Shown: in pieces, positions 1 through 11,828 of the stretch
Layout: the number at the start of each line of letters is the position of its first letter
How positions within the stretch are numbered: the first letter of the stretch is position 1
Assembly: GCF_019393635.1 (NCBI RefSeq)
Contig: NC_057866.1
Span: forward strand, 278,016,874 to 278,080,873
Length of the DNA stretch: 64,000 bases
Direction: 5' to 3'
Source of the DNA: Dromiciops gliroides
Taxonomy: Eukaryota > Chordata > Mammalia > Microbiotheria > Microbiotheriidae
The notes under the pieces: generated by a model
Databases searched by the model: none
Told to the model about the DNA's origin: nothing
What the model saw: only the letters and a program-made list of their open reading frames with translations
Program-made: the position numbers and the translations under genes

Positions 1-124
1 ATTCTCTCCTACCCACTTCTCCTTACCCCAACATTGGGAAAGAAAGAAAAACAAAACCCCTGTTACAAATGTGTATAGTTGAGTAAAATAAATTCCCCCA
101 CTGACCATATTAAGAAAATAATAT

Positions 125-545
125 TTTAATCTGTCTTCTGAGTCCATCACTCTCTGGCAGGAGATGGGCAGCCCGTTTCATCCTGAGTACTCTAGAATTA
201 TAGCTGATACCATTGTATTGATCTGAGTCCCCAAGACTTTCAAAGGGTTTTTTTATCTTTATTTTATAAATGGTTTTTCTTACTTCTGAAACTATCTTCT
301 TCATCATTTCTCATAGCAGAAGAGTATTCTATTACATTCATATACCATAACTGTTTCAGCTATTCCCCAAATAACAGGAACCCCCTAAGTTTCTAAATCT
401 TTGCCACCTCATATAAATGGGTCTTTTCCCTCTTTCTTAACCTCTTTGGACTATAGCACTTAGCTGAATTGCTGGATCAAAGTGTATGCACAGTTGAGTA
501 GCTTTGGGGCACAGTTCCAAATTGCTATCCAGAATGGTCATAGTT
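125..545 (-). mobile_element. L1 fragment (ORF2 end / 3' region), old
   Basis: Read on the minus strand, this matches the ORF2 end and start of the 3' region of marsupial L1: the stretch ending near 545 corresponds to the L1 segment for an atypical sequence reading 'CCATTCTGGAGAGCAATTTG' in younger copies of this window (near 46430). It is diverged and carries many stops. Positions 1-124 show nothing recognisable. Confidence 0.75.
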
Positions 546-577
546 CTATTTTTGGGTATATTTTGTAGAGCGCTTCA

Positions 578-655
578 CATACATACATAGATACATGCAT
601 GTATACATGCATACATATATACATACACATATACATGTGTACATTGTGTGTATGT
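578..655. repeat. (TACA)n / (TATG)n microsatellite
   Basis: Imperfect tetranucleotide and dinucleotide run of TACA, TATACA and TGTG units. Positions 656-2326 otherwise hold no gene or clear mobile element that I can recognise, apart from the TG run at 1328-1351. Confidence 0.8.
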
Positions 656-1327
656 GTGTTAGGTAGTACTCAAATTTTTTTTTTTTACTGATTAAGTATT
701 CCACTAAGTCACAAGGATATTAGAAATCCCATAGACCAAACCTAGATCCATCAAAACAGACTGCCAAGGATGAGGACAGGTATTTGCACATGAGTTCTTG
801 GGCTCTGAGCCCAGCTTTCCTTCCACTCCTCTGGGCTGGCACTCTCCCAAAGGACTAATTTGACCCAGGGGGTGTTAATTTTGTTATGGCTGAATGTTAT
901 ATTGTCACTGTCCACACATACCTGTGTTCATGTTAAAGGAAGAAGGCTTCATGGTGACTCTTAAGTCAAAGAGAGATGAGTTTCTGGCATTCCCCATTGG
1001 GATCAGTTATTCTCTTCACCCTAGGGGCCTTGTTTCAATTAGGGGTGAGGTCAAGTTGAAATCTCAGTACAGAGAGTCCAAGGCAGAGTAGGGATTACAT
1101 CAACTTTTTTTTAAGTTTACTGATGTGTTTCAATATTAGATTACAGGCATTTCTGGAAATAATCTCTAGCCCCAACACACACTGAATTAATCCCTTCCTC
1201 ATAATATGAACAATTAAGCAAAAACTACTCACAGAGAGACTATAGTCAACAATATACCCAATATTGTGCTCTCATAGACGCTCATCTTTGCTGAGAGAAA
1301 AGAGGCAATTCCATAGACTTGGGCAGG

Positions 1328-1351
1328 GTGTGTGTGTGTGTGTGTGTGTGT
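1328..1351. repeat. (TG)n microsatellite
   Basis: About 12 uninterrupted TG units. Confidence 0.9.
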
Positions 1352-2326
1352 AATGAACTTTCCTTCCTGGGAGGTCTTCTGTGGAGGTTAGGAGACCATT
1401 TGTCAGGGTTATCATAGAGAGAATTCTTATGAGCTCTAAAGTGACTGAGTAGACAACACATTGAGATCCTTTCCCAGTCATCCAGTCTTGTGGCAAATGC
1501 CTACTCAGGCAGAAGGCTCAGTTTTTAGAAATTTAGAGGGAAAGAGGCTAGCTTTGGGCTTTGGCATTCCCATATCTCACATTGGTATGGGTGACAAGAA
1601 CCCACTCAGAGATGAGTGGAGTAATGAGTGTTTTTGACTACTGGGCAAACTGTTGTTGGCAGAAACTTTTGCTGGACACAAATACCCAAGAGAGGCTTCA
1701 GAGTAAAGGTACATTTGGGGGGCACTATGTCTAATCAGTAACACAGAGAGAAATTGTGTTTCCTACCCCAATTAGGCTGAATGACTCCAGTGAGGTACTC
1801 AGGTGAGGGTTCAAGCAGAGGTTTTACTCTGGGAAAAAGGTCCCTGCTAGGGAACTTTTGAGAGCTGTAGGAGGAGCAATGACAGACACCGCCTTTTGGG
1901 AGTTGTGAAGAACAACCATGGGAATCCTATGTTGAGAGACCAGAATCCTTGCTATCACTGGGAGCTCTACTGATGAGGGCCACATTTATATAACTGAAGC
2001 CCTTTGTGCCAATTAAGTCAACTGGTCTCAGATCTCTCAACCTTTCCTCCCATAAGTACTTCACTCTTCCTTCATATAGAAACTGCTCCAGAAATGACTG
2101 GGCCACCAGCATGAAGCCAGACTGTTTGTTCTCTACCCTTGAGAGAGAAAGAAAAAGCAGAAGGTAATTCCCAACTGGGTTGGATGGAATAGCCTTTGAG
2201 AAACCAGGTCAAGTCCACGCCAAGATGAGGCCATAGTTGGTGGGAGTGGGCTCTCTTTCAGGAGGCATCAAAAAGGCATAGTTTATTAATTTAGCCCAAG
2301 ATGCAGGGCTTGAAGAGGCCTTGGAT

Positions 2327-2861
2327 AAGATGATGAGCATGCCTATAAGAAATGATGAGCAGACAGATTTCAGAAAAACCTGGGAAGACTTAAGTGGACT
2401 GATGCTGAGGGAAATGAGCAGAACCAAGAGAACATTCCACACAGTAAAAGCAACATTGTGCAATGATCAGCTGGGATAGACTTAGCTCTTCTCAGCAATA
2501 CGATGATCTGAGACAATTCCAAAAACACTCATGATGGAAAATGCTTTCCACATCCAGAGAAAGAACTGTGTAGTCTGAATGCAGATTGAACCATACTTTT
2601 TCACTTTTTTGTATTTTTGTTTTTTCTTTCTTGTGTTTTTCCCTTTTGTTTTGATTCTTCTTTCACAACGTGACTCATGTGGAAATTTCTTTAACATGAT
2701 TGTACATATATAACTATATGAGATTACTTGCTGGCTTTGGGAGGAGGGAGGGAGAAAAGTTTGGAACTCAAAATCTTACAAAAAAGAATGCTGAAAACTA
2801 TCTTTATGCATAATTGGAAAAATAGATTACTATTAAGATGACAAAAAGATGATGAGCATGC
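2327..2861 (+). mobile_element. 5'-truncated L1 (3' end) with 16-bp TSD
   Basis: The body (2343-2845) holds the last ORF2 codons and 3' UTR of a marsupial L1, ending in an A-rich tail. Perfect 16-bp direct repeats AAGATGATGAGCATGC flank it at 2327-2342 and 2846-2861. This is a typical target-primed L1 insertion of about 500 bp. No intact ORF. Confidence 0.9.
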
Positions 2862-3666
2862 ATTTGGATAGGAAGGTGTCCAGTTTAGCAGCCATACCTT
2901 GAATGCAGGCAGTTCACAAAACTGGTGTAGCCACCATCTTGTCAAACTCAGGAGCTGTTTCATAGACAGTTGGAGGGTCTGCTGAAGGCCTAGAGCAAAT
3001 CTCCTGAGCCCTAACTGTAGGGGTCCCTCAAGTCTCTGTTCTGGATCCTTTTCTCCTCTCCCTCTATACACTCTCTCTTAATAACCTCCTCAGTTCCCAT
3101 AGGTTCAATTATTCCCATATGAGGATGATTCACAGTAAACACATCTAGCCCCAGTCTCTTTAATCCCACATCACTGGTTGTCTATTAGACACTTCAAACC
3201 ATACTTCCCAGAAACAGCTCCGACTCAACAAGTCCAAAATGGAACTCTATCTCCCCCTCCACAATCAGGCCCTGTCACACCTTCCCAAACTTTCCTATTT
3301 TTGTTAAAGGCTTCCTTCTAGGCTCCCAGGCTTTCAACCCCAGAATCATGCTTGACTCTTCTCTCTCCCCAACCCCCACCTTGCCAACCAATGACTTGAT
3401 CTTTCCATTGCTACCCCTACCATGCCTCAAGTGTCCGACCCCTTCTCTTCACTTCCACAGCATCATCTTGCTCAGGCCCTCATCACCTCCTGCCTGTACT
3501 ATTACTGTGACTCTTCTTTGATCTTTCTACCTCAATTCTTCTTTTTCAAATAATCCACCATAGAGCTGCCAATATGGTTTTCCTAACCCCATTTCTCCCC
3601 CACACAACAAACTCTCAATGGCTCCATATTGCCTCAAGCATAAAACACAAGCTCCTGTGATTGATT

Positions 3667-3785
3667 ATTATTTTTTTTGTTTTGCAGGGCAATGATGGTT
3701 AAGTGACTTGCCCAGGGTCACACAGCTAGTGTCAAGTGTCTGAGGCCAAATTTGAACTCAGATCCTCCTGAATCCAGGGTGAGTG
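3667..3785 (-). mobile_element. WSINE-like CORE-SINE, 5'-truncated
   Basis: Minus-strand tRNA-like and CORE SINE sequence with a poly(A) tail seen as T-run near 3670. Its head is missing. Flanked by the 13-bp repeat CCTGTGATTGATT at 3654-3666 and 3786-3798. It lies within the L2 at 2985-4525 and shares its target with the next SINE. Confidence 0.85.
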
Positions 3786-3796
3786 CCTGTGATTGA

Positions 3797-3801
<5 letters not shown>

Positions 3802-3827
<26 letters not shown>

Positions 3828-3960
3828 GGCAATGGGGGTTAAGTGACTTGCCCAGAGTCACACAGCTAGTAAGTGTCAAGTGTCTGAGGCCAGATTTGAA
3901 CTCAGGTACTCCTGAATCCAGGGCCGGTGCTTTAACCACTGCGCCATCTAGCTGCCCCCT
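3802..3960 (-). mobile_element. WSINE-like CORE-SINE, full length
   Basis: Minus-strand SINE with a complete GGGGGCAGCTAG-type head at the right and a long poly(A) (T-run 3802-3825) at the left. The 12-bp target duplication TGATTGATTCTT lies at 3790-3801 and 3961-3972. The left copy overlaps the right duplication of the preceding SINE, so the two integrated successively at one site. The TTTT/AA context on the minus strand fits L1 endonuclease. Confidence 0.92.
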
Positions 3961-4317
3961 TGATTGATTCTTAAAACCATCCACAGTCTGACCCCAGCCT
4001 ATCTTTTCAGCCTCATGATTAATTACTCCCACCCACCCCCAACTATGCAATCCAGAGCACTCCTCATATATGGGACTCTATCTCCCCCTCCATGCATGTG
4101 TGCCGGTCATCCTCCACACCTGGAGTGTATTTCCTATTCTCCTTGGCCAACTCAAGCACCACCTTCTACATGAAGAGCTTCCTGATTCCTCCTAATTCAC
4201 CTGGTATTTGACTATTCTGTGTTTATTTGATATTCTGCATATACTTACACACATACATATATGTATATATATATATACGTATATATGAAGAATAGAGATA
4301 GGCTGAGACAGAGAGAC

Positions 4318-4321
<4 letters not shown>

Positions 4322-4381
<60 letters not shown>
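4322..4381. repeat. (GA)n microsatellite
   Basis: Pure GA run of about 30 units inside the L2 remnant, preceded by a TA/CA-rich stretch at 4245-4290. Confidence 0.95.
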
Positions 4382-4382
<1 letters not shown>

Positions 4383-4589
4383 CAAAGTCTTCCCTAATAC
4401 AATGTAAGCTTCTTGAAAGCAAGGATTATTTCATTCTTTGTTTTTGTATTCCTAGGGTCTGGCACTTAGTAGACACTTATTAAATGTTTATTGATTAATT
4501 GGTTGATTTATGTAGACTGATTCAATTTCCTAAGTTCTAGATTAGATTCTTATGATGATGATGCTATGCAAAATTTGAATTGAACTTTT

Positions 4590-4800
4590 AGTTTTGGAAA
4601 GCACTTAACATACATGATCTTATCTGAGACCCACAACAACCCAACGTCATAAGTACCATAGTTATTATTGTACCCATTTGACAGTCAAGGAAACTGAGGC
4701 TCAAAGAGGTTAAGTGAGCTGCCGGTGGCCACACAGCTAAGTGTCAGAGGTGACGTTTAAAGCTCAGTTTCCCTGACTAAATCCAGCACTCCATCAGCCT
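4590..4800 (-). mobile_element. MIR-type CORE-SINE, old
   Basis: Minus-strand MIR signature: the CORE and tRNA-like part 'gaaactgaggctcaaagagg' to 'acacagctaag', preceded by 'cttatctgag'-type 3' sequence. Diverged. Positions 4801-5384 show no recognisable feature. Confidence 0.7.
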
Positions 4801-5384
4801 TAGCACTCCATCTTACTGCCTCTCCATGTTTGAAGCTACTGTGCTTGCAAGCAATACCCACCCCCATACCTCTGAGGAAACTTTCCTTGGCTTTGTGCCC
4901 CATTGGATGTTTCACTTGCCCCAGGAGAAATGGAAGAATCTGAGGGGGAAGGAATCTTGCATGTGTTTGAAAAGCATCCAAATCTCCACGGCCCCTGGAG
5001 ATCACAGGGATTTGGAAGAGTCCTCAGCTGAGAACAGCCTCTGGAGTGGAAATCCTTTGACAGCTGAGGTCTCTGCACAGAGCTGGGAGGAGTTCCTCTC
5101 CAGAAGGGGCTTCTTGAAATGTGAGAATTTAGGGAGGGAGCTGGCCAGAAGACCTGAGGGCCCCTGATGAATATTGGGGCAGAGATATGGTGGAAAGGGT
5201 GAGGTTAGAACAGTCAGCTTCCTAGCTCTCTGGAGAGCTGGCATGCTGATTGGCTGATGGTTCAGCCTGTCTCACATGGTTATCTACTTACCTAGTTATC
5301 TCAACTAACGTCTCTTAAAGAATTAGGGAAAAGTGATAAAGTTCTATTGTTGACCAAATTGGAGGATGGGGAGGGATTGAGGTT

Positions 5385-5915
5385 GGTTGGTTGTTGTCTT
5401 TCAAGCTTGAAGAGGACCAAAATGACACCACTAGGTTGGGGTCAAGGTAGAATGTGTCTGATTGTGACTCATCAGACCAATACAAGCTCCGAAGGCTCTG
5501 GGCACAAATAGTCCATATGAACACTTGGGTGGGGAGACGGCTTTAAGTTTGCACATCTCTTGTTTTCTTTGAGCTATTGCAATTCTGCTTTGCTCATAGA
5601 GCACAGAACCTTCTTTGATGTGGGCATGCCATGCTGGGTGGTCCTGTGCCTGTGTCTTCCATGTTTCTCAATCAATTCTAAAGTTCTTTGGAGAAACCTT
5701 TAGAATATCCTCGTGTTTCTTCTTCTAACCTCCATGTGAATGCTTGCTTTGTGTGAGTTCCAAAAAATGGTCCAGTAGGCAAATGTATGTTTGGTATTGG
5801 AACAATATGACCAACCCATCCGAATTGCTCTCTCTGCAGTAGAGTTTGAATGCTTGGCAGTCTAGTTCAAGAAAGGGTCTCAGTATTCCATATCTTATTT
5901 TGCCAAGGAATTAAT
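5385..5915 (-). mobile_element. RTE-clade LINE fragment
   Basis: Minus-strand sequence I associate with marsupial RTE (Mar-RTE/BovB-like) elements, with the characteristic 'gaagaggaccaaaatgacac' block near 5410 at the 3' side. It is riddled with stops. Family assignment rests on memory of marsupial repeats. Confidence 0.55.
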
Positions 5916-6938
5916 GTATCTCCTTGGGCAAAGAAGATGCCTTCTCAGGAAGCATGTACAGTGGTACCTCAGTACTCATCATCAATTCATTCCAGAAGGC
6001 ATGACAAGTGGTGAAAACACTGAGTACCAAACAATTTTTTCCCCTAAGGAGTAACAGAAATTGAAATAATCCATTTCTGAACCCCAGAAATTTCACATTT
6101 TACTTGACAATTTATAAATTGATGGGTTTTTCCCTTTTTATTTATTTTTATTTGGAGGTTTTTTGGAGCAATCATGTCATGAGGTCTGAGAGCTTACTCA
6201 AAGCCTACATTGTCTTAAGAGGAAGAGTGTGCACCAAGATTTTTCCTTTTTATTAAAAAAAATAAAAGTCAACTTTTAAAAAAATGTTTCATTTCCCTAG
6301 CCCCCAAATTCCCTCTCTCCATCCTGTCACCCACTCTCACACACAAACCCCACCTCCCTGGCCACAAAAACTACTCATTTGGGGACATACAGGGGGACCT
6401 CAAACCAGATTTAAGTACACACATCCATTTCCTTCAGGGACATAGGGTTGGGATGAGGTTGTGTATAGAGGAGAGGCTGCTGCTGTGCTGTCTGAAATAA
6501 TGAGCTCGCAGTACCTAAATGTTTTGCTAGGGGAACAGCATGAAGTACCCCTCCCAACACACTTTCTTGAGAGGGCTGAGGCAGAGCTCAAAAGGGAAGC
6601 AAAGAAGCCTCCTTCTCCAAGGTTGTGGTGGTGGCAGCAGCTGTGAAGAGGAAGAGGAGCCTTTCAGAAAGTTCCCTGGGTGGCTGACAGCAGCCTGGAC
6701 TGTGCCTGTTGGTTCTTTTTTGTTCTCAGGGAAAGTGGAACTTCAACCATGGCTAGACCATTTGTTTTCTGACTCTTCCCTACCTCCCCCCACCCTTCCA
6801 TGCATCACAGCAGGTAGCTGGTGGAGAATCAGGCCTATGGGGGACTCTGCCCTCTCTGCTCCTGATGCTAGCTCACCAGCCTGGTTAGCTTTTGGGCTCT
6901 GTGACTGGATCTCCATGTTCCTAATTGGGCTTCACTTT

Positions 6939-6965
6939 ATTTTTTTATTTATTTTTTATTTTCAT

Positions 6966-7040
<75 letters not shown>

Positions 7041-7203
7041 TTTTAGTGAGGCAACTGGGGTTAAGTGACTTGCCCAGGGTCACACAGCTAGTAAGTGTTA
7101 AGTGTCTGAGGCTGGATTTGAACTCAGATACGCCTGACTCCAGGGCCAGTGCTCTATCCACTGCGCCACCTAGCTGCCCCCTCCTTTTTTTATATTTTAT
7201 TTT
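6939..7203 (-). mobile_element. WSINE-like CORE-SINE with expanded (TTTA)n tail
   Basis: The SINE body (7044-7183) is on the minus strand. Its A-rich tail has expanded into a TTTA microsatellite of about 26 units (6941-7043). The 14-bp target duplication TTGGGCTTCACTTT lies at 6925-6938 and 7204-7217. About 20 T-rich bases lie between the SINE head and the right duplication. The insertion lies inside the Tigger-like element. Confidence 0.9.
6941..7043. repeat. (TTTA)n microsatellite
   Basis: Long, nearly perfect TTTA run grown from the SINE poly(A) tail. Likely length-polymorphic. Confidence 0.95.
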
Positions 7204-8319
7204 TTGGGCTTCACTTTCAATCCAACATTTTGTTACTGCTAAGACACTAAAAGATACTAATGCAAACCCCAGAAATCCCACCCTCTTCAGGCAACAGAAG
7301 GGCCGCTCCAGTGTACTCCAGGGATGGATGAGAGAGCTTTTAGCCATGGCATTTGATGACTCAGAGAGAAGTCCTTGTCTCCAATGGCATGGAGTAAACT
7401 TGATTTTCCCATAGTGATTCAATGAACATCTGAAGTGAAAAGGAGTCTGTTCAGGAACAAATCCAAGCCCAAGGGAGCAAGGAGGGGAAAATTATATTGC
7501 TAGGATTTGGGATTGTGATCATGAATTTTCCCTGTTCTGGGAAAATGGAAAAAAGCACAAGAAAGTACACAGTGAAATATGTGGGGGTCTGTACTTAGTG
7601 CAAGTTACTGTGAAACTAACACACCAGTCTGTTTTGTCTGGAGAAACGGCATGTGGGGGGGCGTATTGATTCATACAGGTGCGACAAGGGCCAAGAAAGG
7701 TTCGCGTGCTGAAGCATTTTTGTTCTTGTCAAAATATATCAAATACCAAATTCAGCGAGTTTCGAAGCCATGGAGTGGCGAGGTATGACTGTACAAACTC
7801 CAGGGAGCACTGGTGAGCAAGTCAGGTCACTCGGTCAGTCACCTGTCTGTCAATGCCAGTGAGACTCACTCCTCCCTCCCTTGGTGTGGATGGGGCTTCC
7901 TTTCAAAACCCTCTGCCTACCAGGGAGAGGAGAACACAGTTTCCCCATCTTGGATTGCACATTTCTGGGACTGTACTTGCTCCCACTTACCAGTTGTATC
8001 CTTACAAAAGTGTCTCCCTCTCCTTCAGGGCACTCATTAAGAGAATTTCAGCTTCATTAAACATGCACCTCTGGAGCCCTATACAGTTTCCACTATCCAA
8101 TTCCAAATTAAATTGACAAAACCAAAAAAAGAAAAAGAAAAAGAAATGGAGAAAACCTCAATAATTTAAAATTCCTTCCTCATTGAGTTGCACAGAAAAA
8201 TCAAGGAAGGGAAAAAAGAGAGAGAGAAAAATCAAGGAAGGTCAAAATTACTGATGAGTACATCTTATGACAGGAATATTTTTTGAAACAATAGGTTCAC
8301 AAAATCTAAACCTAGTAGG

Positions 8320-8462
8320 TACCTTCAAATCCAATCCCCTCATTTTAGAGATGAGGAAATGGAAAACTACAATGGTTAGGTGACTTGCCCAGGGTAACAC
8401 AGCTAGTAAAAGTGTAAGGCAGGATTCCAACCCAGCACTCCATCCAGTTCTCTATGCTGCCT
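8320..8462 (-). mobile_element. MIR-type CORE-SINE, old
   Basis: Minus-strand MIR: 'attttagagatgaggaaa' then 'gacttgcccagggtaacaca' then 'ccagcactccatcc'. Positions 7794-8319 hold no recognisable feature except A/G-rich repeats near 8120-8240. Positions 8463-8929 show none. Confidence 0.75.
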
Positions 8463-8929
8463 CTCTAATGGAATTGAAAATAATAGTAAGAAACAGATAA
8501 GTTTGTAGATACTTGTCTACTCTCAGGGGCCAGAGAAGAGTAAGCAGCTCTCTGGGAGGCAGGGTAGAAGGGAAGACTTTTTGTAGTCAGCTCATTCCAG
8601 CTCCATTGTTAAATTTTCAGTGGGAGCATTTACACCTCAGAAATTGGCAATGCTGCAACTGAGATCTTAACTTATTGTGTTGCTGATTGTCTAGACTTAA
8701 GTGATGGGGGAAATATTACTAATGTGTATTTAACTCATAAATGTGTCCTGTGCACACCCTCCATCTATGTTCCTCTCCTCATGTCCCCCCTTGCACTGGC
8801 TTCCACCTTTTTCTTCCCATCATTCCTCTTCCAAAGTCAGTAGAGGAAACCTGGGTACAGCCAGCTGAGGGTACCTGAGCCTCCAGGCTCCCTATTTGGG
8901 TGTGGCCAAGGACAGGCATGTTGTCTCCC

Positions 8930-9048
8930 CTACTAGACTGTGAGCTTGTGGGCAGGGGAGACCATCTTTCACTTTTCTTTGTATCCCCACTGTTTAGCAG
9001 TGTCGGGCATGTAGTAGGCACTTCGTGTTTATTGACCAATTGCACCTT
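8930..9048 (+). mobile_element. L2 3' tail
   Basis: The + strand runs from 'ctgtgagcttgtgggcaggg' to 'gtagtaggcacttcg'. This is the L2 3' end, which in this family closes with an 'aataaatgcttgttga'-like form. Confidence 0.7.
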
Positions 9049-9135
9049 TTTAAAAAAGTGAGTTAGACTTTTGCAAATCACCAGGAATCTCCCAATACAT
9101 TTTTGCACAAGTATTAGGGGGAAAAGGCTTGAGTG

Positions 9136-9300
9136 GGGGCAGCTAGGTGGTACAGCGGATAAAGCACCGGCCCTGGACTCAGGAGGACCTGAGTTCAAAT
9201 CCAGCCTCAGACACTTAACACTTACTAGCTGTGTGACCCTGAGCAAGTCACTTAACCCTCATTGCCCCCCCCCCCCACAAAAACCCACAAACTAAAAAAA
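9136..9300 (+). mobile_element. WSINE-like CORE-SINE, full length
   Basis: Full + strand SINE starting GGGGCAGCTAGGTGG, with tRNA-like A/B box region, then C-run and A-rich tail. Near-duplicated flanks of the form AAAGGCTTnAGTG occur left (about 9123-9135) and right (about 9297-9310). Confidence 0.88.
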
Positions 9301-9863
9301 GGCTTTAGTGAACTTCTCTGACACAAGGATCAGTCACCCTCCTCCACCAATGATCTCTCCCTCCTCAGGCTTATTTTGTCCATTTCTATCCCTTGTCCTT
9401 GTTATCATGAGAGGACCTTCTCTAGGGGCATACTCCTTCCTGTGTGTGGGCTCCCATATGCACTGGCACAAGCACAGTGTGTGGCATACAGCAAGCACTT
9501 AGTAAAGGCATGCTGCTTGCTTGCTTGGTGCAAGTTGGGAGAGGAAGCAGAGGTAGCAGTGCATGTGTCAGTCAGTCAGCAAGCATGCAATGAGTGTTTA
9601 CAACTATACACCAAGCACTGGGGGTACTCTGGAAGCTGTGAGGAGCCATGAGCTGCAGGGACCAGAGGCCCACCGGGGTGGGTAGTGCTGGAGCAGACCT
9701 GGGACAGGCAGAGAAGTCTGAGCCTGCTGCATCTTCAGAACCTCTTCTGCTCCTCCCATTGGTGAGGGTTCTCTCCTCGGATGCTGGTCCTCATTCACTG
9801 GCCCACATTTCTTCAGGGTGGGACTGTTTCATTGGGCTTTGCAGCATGGTGCCTTTTACCAGA

Positions 9864-10080
9864 TGGGGGCGCAGTGGATAGAGTGCTGTCGAAGACCTGA
9901 CCTCGGATGTTTACACGGTGTGTGACTTTGCCTCTGTTTGCCTCGGTTTCCTTATCTGTAAAATGGGGGTAACAACAGCACCTACCTTGGAGGGCAATTG
10001 TGAGGATCTAATGAAATAATATTTGTAAAGCACTTAGCACAGTCCCTGACACACAGTAAGTGCTTAATAAATGCTATCTT
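9864..10080 (+). mobile_element. MIR-type CORE-SINE, near full length
   Basis: From 'gcgcagtggatagagtgctg', through 'cggtttccttatctgtaaaa', to the MIR/L2-type 3' end 'agtgcttaataaatgctat'. Positions 9301-9863 carry only a weak L2-like stretch (about 9330-9520). Positions 10081-10839 show nothing recognisable. Confidence 0.8.
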
Positions 10081-10839
10081 CCTTCCACATTCATAGTGCC
10101 ACATAATTGTTTCTCCATTTGAAGATGGGCTCCAGCAAACCAAAACTTCTTGTCAGTCAATCAGTCAGGTGGCCTGTCTCTTTTGATTCCCTAATGGTGG
10201 TGAGTTGTGAGGAGATCACCTCTCAGGCCCCTAAGGTCCTCAGCATTTGCCCATAACCATCCTCTCCCTTGCTGATGTTTTCAGGGTGTCCCCTGTGGCT
10301 ACTGCCTGTTTGCTCCTACCTAAGTCACTAGAAGCAGCTTGGGGCTGGCAATCAGGACTTGGGAGGAGCTGTCACAAGCCGGATTGGAGGCCCTTAAAGA
10401 GCACACCCCAGTCTTTCTGACAAAGCAGCTGTCTCATTCAGCTCAACACTCCCTCTCTTTCTGCCCTCTGGCCTTTCCTGCATAAACTGTCACCCGGGCT
10501 GGGCAGTTCTGCTCTCTCTCCCCCTCCATAGGGAATGGGCAGGGGGAATAGCTGCTTGGGCAGCTCGGAATAGCCCCCGGTCCTTCCCTTCCTTTTCTGG
10601 CTCACATTCCTCCATTCCCAAATCCAGATGCAGGCTCGGATTCCCCTCTGTGGCTGCACATCCCTTGTCCTCCTGCTTCCCCATTCTTCCAAAGACTTGA
10701 CTGTCCCTGCCTGGGACAGGGCTTTGCCCTGTGATTTCATAGCTATAGATCAGGAACACCCAATGAGGAAACTCTTTCCACCACTGCAGGTTGGCACCTT
10801 CTCTAAATCTCTTCATCATGGAATGATACCTGGGAGACA

Positions 10840-10975
10840 GAGTAAGTCAGTCAACAAACAATTATTAACCGCTCCCTATGTGCCTGGCACTGGGCCAAGC
10901 ACTGAGACTAGCTAGGACAAAAACCGGGTCCCTGCCATCAGGGGCTCACCTCCTAAGGGAGGAGACAATAAGTCA
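10840..10975 (-). mobile_element. L2 3' tail
   Basis: Antisense L2 end: 'caacaaacaattattaaccg', 'tgcctggcactgggccaagc', then 'ccctgccatcaggggctcac'. Positions 10976-12332 hold no gene; see the imperfect repeats at 11695-11828. Confidence 0.75.
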
Positions 10976-11694
10976 GTAGCTACTTCCATGCCAAATCCAT
11001 TAACCCTCTGTTACTTCTCCCTTGGGCTTTGTAGAAGGCTCCCAATTTTCCAGCTAACTTCATTTCCCATCAACTGCTTTGCTCAGTTTCAGCTCCACCA
11101 GCATCATGCCTTGTGGCTGTTCGCTGGGTGCACCACCTCCCATCCCACCCACCTCAGCTTCTTTCTGGGTATTGTCTTCCCTCATTAGTTTGTGAGCTCA
11201 TTGAGGGCAGGACTGTCTTTATGTGCCAATGTGCACATAATCGGATTGGGGGGCGGGGCTTTTCCTTGTCAAAGGGACCGCACTGAATCCTGTTTTCTCC
11301 AATATATCTGAAGTGGGGTATTGGGGCAGTCTAGTGAAAGGAGATCAGAGTAAGAGAGAGAGCTGTGGGGGATTGGGAATGAGGTTTTGCCTGGGAAGTG
11401 TATAATGGGTGGGACTAGGCTACCATTGAGAAATGTGTACAGGCAGAAGTTCAGAGGCTAGAGAGAAGTCTGTCGCTGTGGATGAGTAGGCCATTCAGGG
11501 CTTTCCCTCAGGGCCCACCCTCACAGCAAGTGATGATATTGTGTTTCCAAGAGGCTCAACTCACAGCAGGCAGGAGCAGAGGAAGTATGGCCTGGGGAAA
11601 TCTGGACAGGAAGCTTGAACGGGCAATGGGAACTGGGTCTGGTCCCGAGTGGTCTTTCCTTGGGAACAGTAGAGAAGACCTTGGCATGAAGACA

Positions 11695-11828
11695 GAGGCC
11701 AGCATGTGGGTGGCCTGGATCTGAGGCTGACACAGTGCTCCATGGGAAGGCCCTTGGGGAAGACAGGTGGGTGGTCTGGATCCAAGCCTGACACAGAGGC
11801 CAGGAGGTGGGAGGCCTGGGTCCAGGCC
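11695..11828. repeat. Short imperfect tandem repeat (three units)
   Basis: Three degenerate units of about 40-50 bp share 'gtgggtggcctggatc' and 'ctgacacag'-like segments. No coding potential is evident. Confidence 0.5.

Larger units (their letters stand above)
2985..4525 (+). mobile_element. L2 LINE, long 3' portion, split by two SINEs and a (GA)n tract
   Basis: On the + strand the sequence follows the 3' half of mammalian L2: decayed reverse-transcriptase coding sequence, then a 3' tail ending in the typical 'gcacttagta ... aataaatgtttattga' form near 4460-4495. It is interrupted at 3654-3972 by two SINEs and at 4322-4381 by a GA microsatellite. Not coding now. Confidence 0.75.
5957..7793. 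mobile_element. Tigger-like (Tc1/mariner) DNA transposon, transposase lost
   Basis: The left end CAGTGGTACCTCAGTACTC begins at 5959. The right end, read in reverse complement from 7791, is CAGTCATACCTCGCCACTC. These are matching terminal inverted repeats. Each is bounded by TA (5957-5958 and 7792-7793), the dinucleotide duplicated by Tc1/mariner-type elements. The interior has no transposase ORF and is swollen by a younger SINE with a TTTA tract (6939-7203). It is an internally deleted or scrambled non-autonomous copy. Confidence 0.7.
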
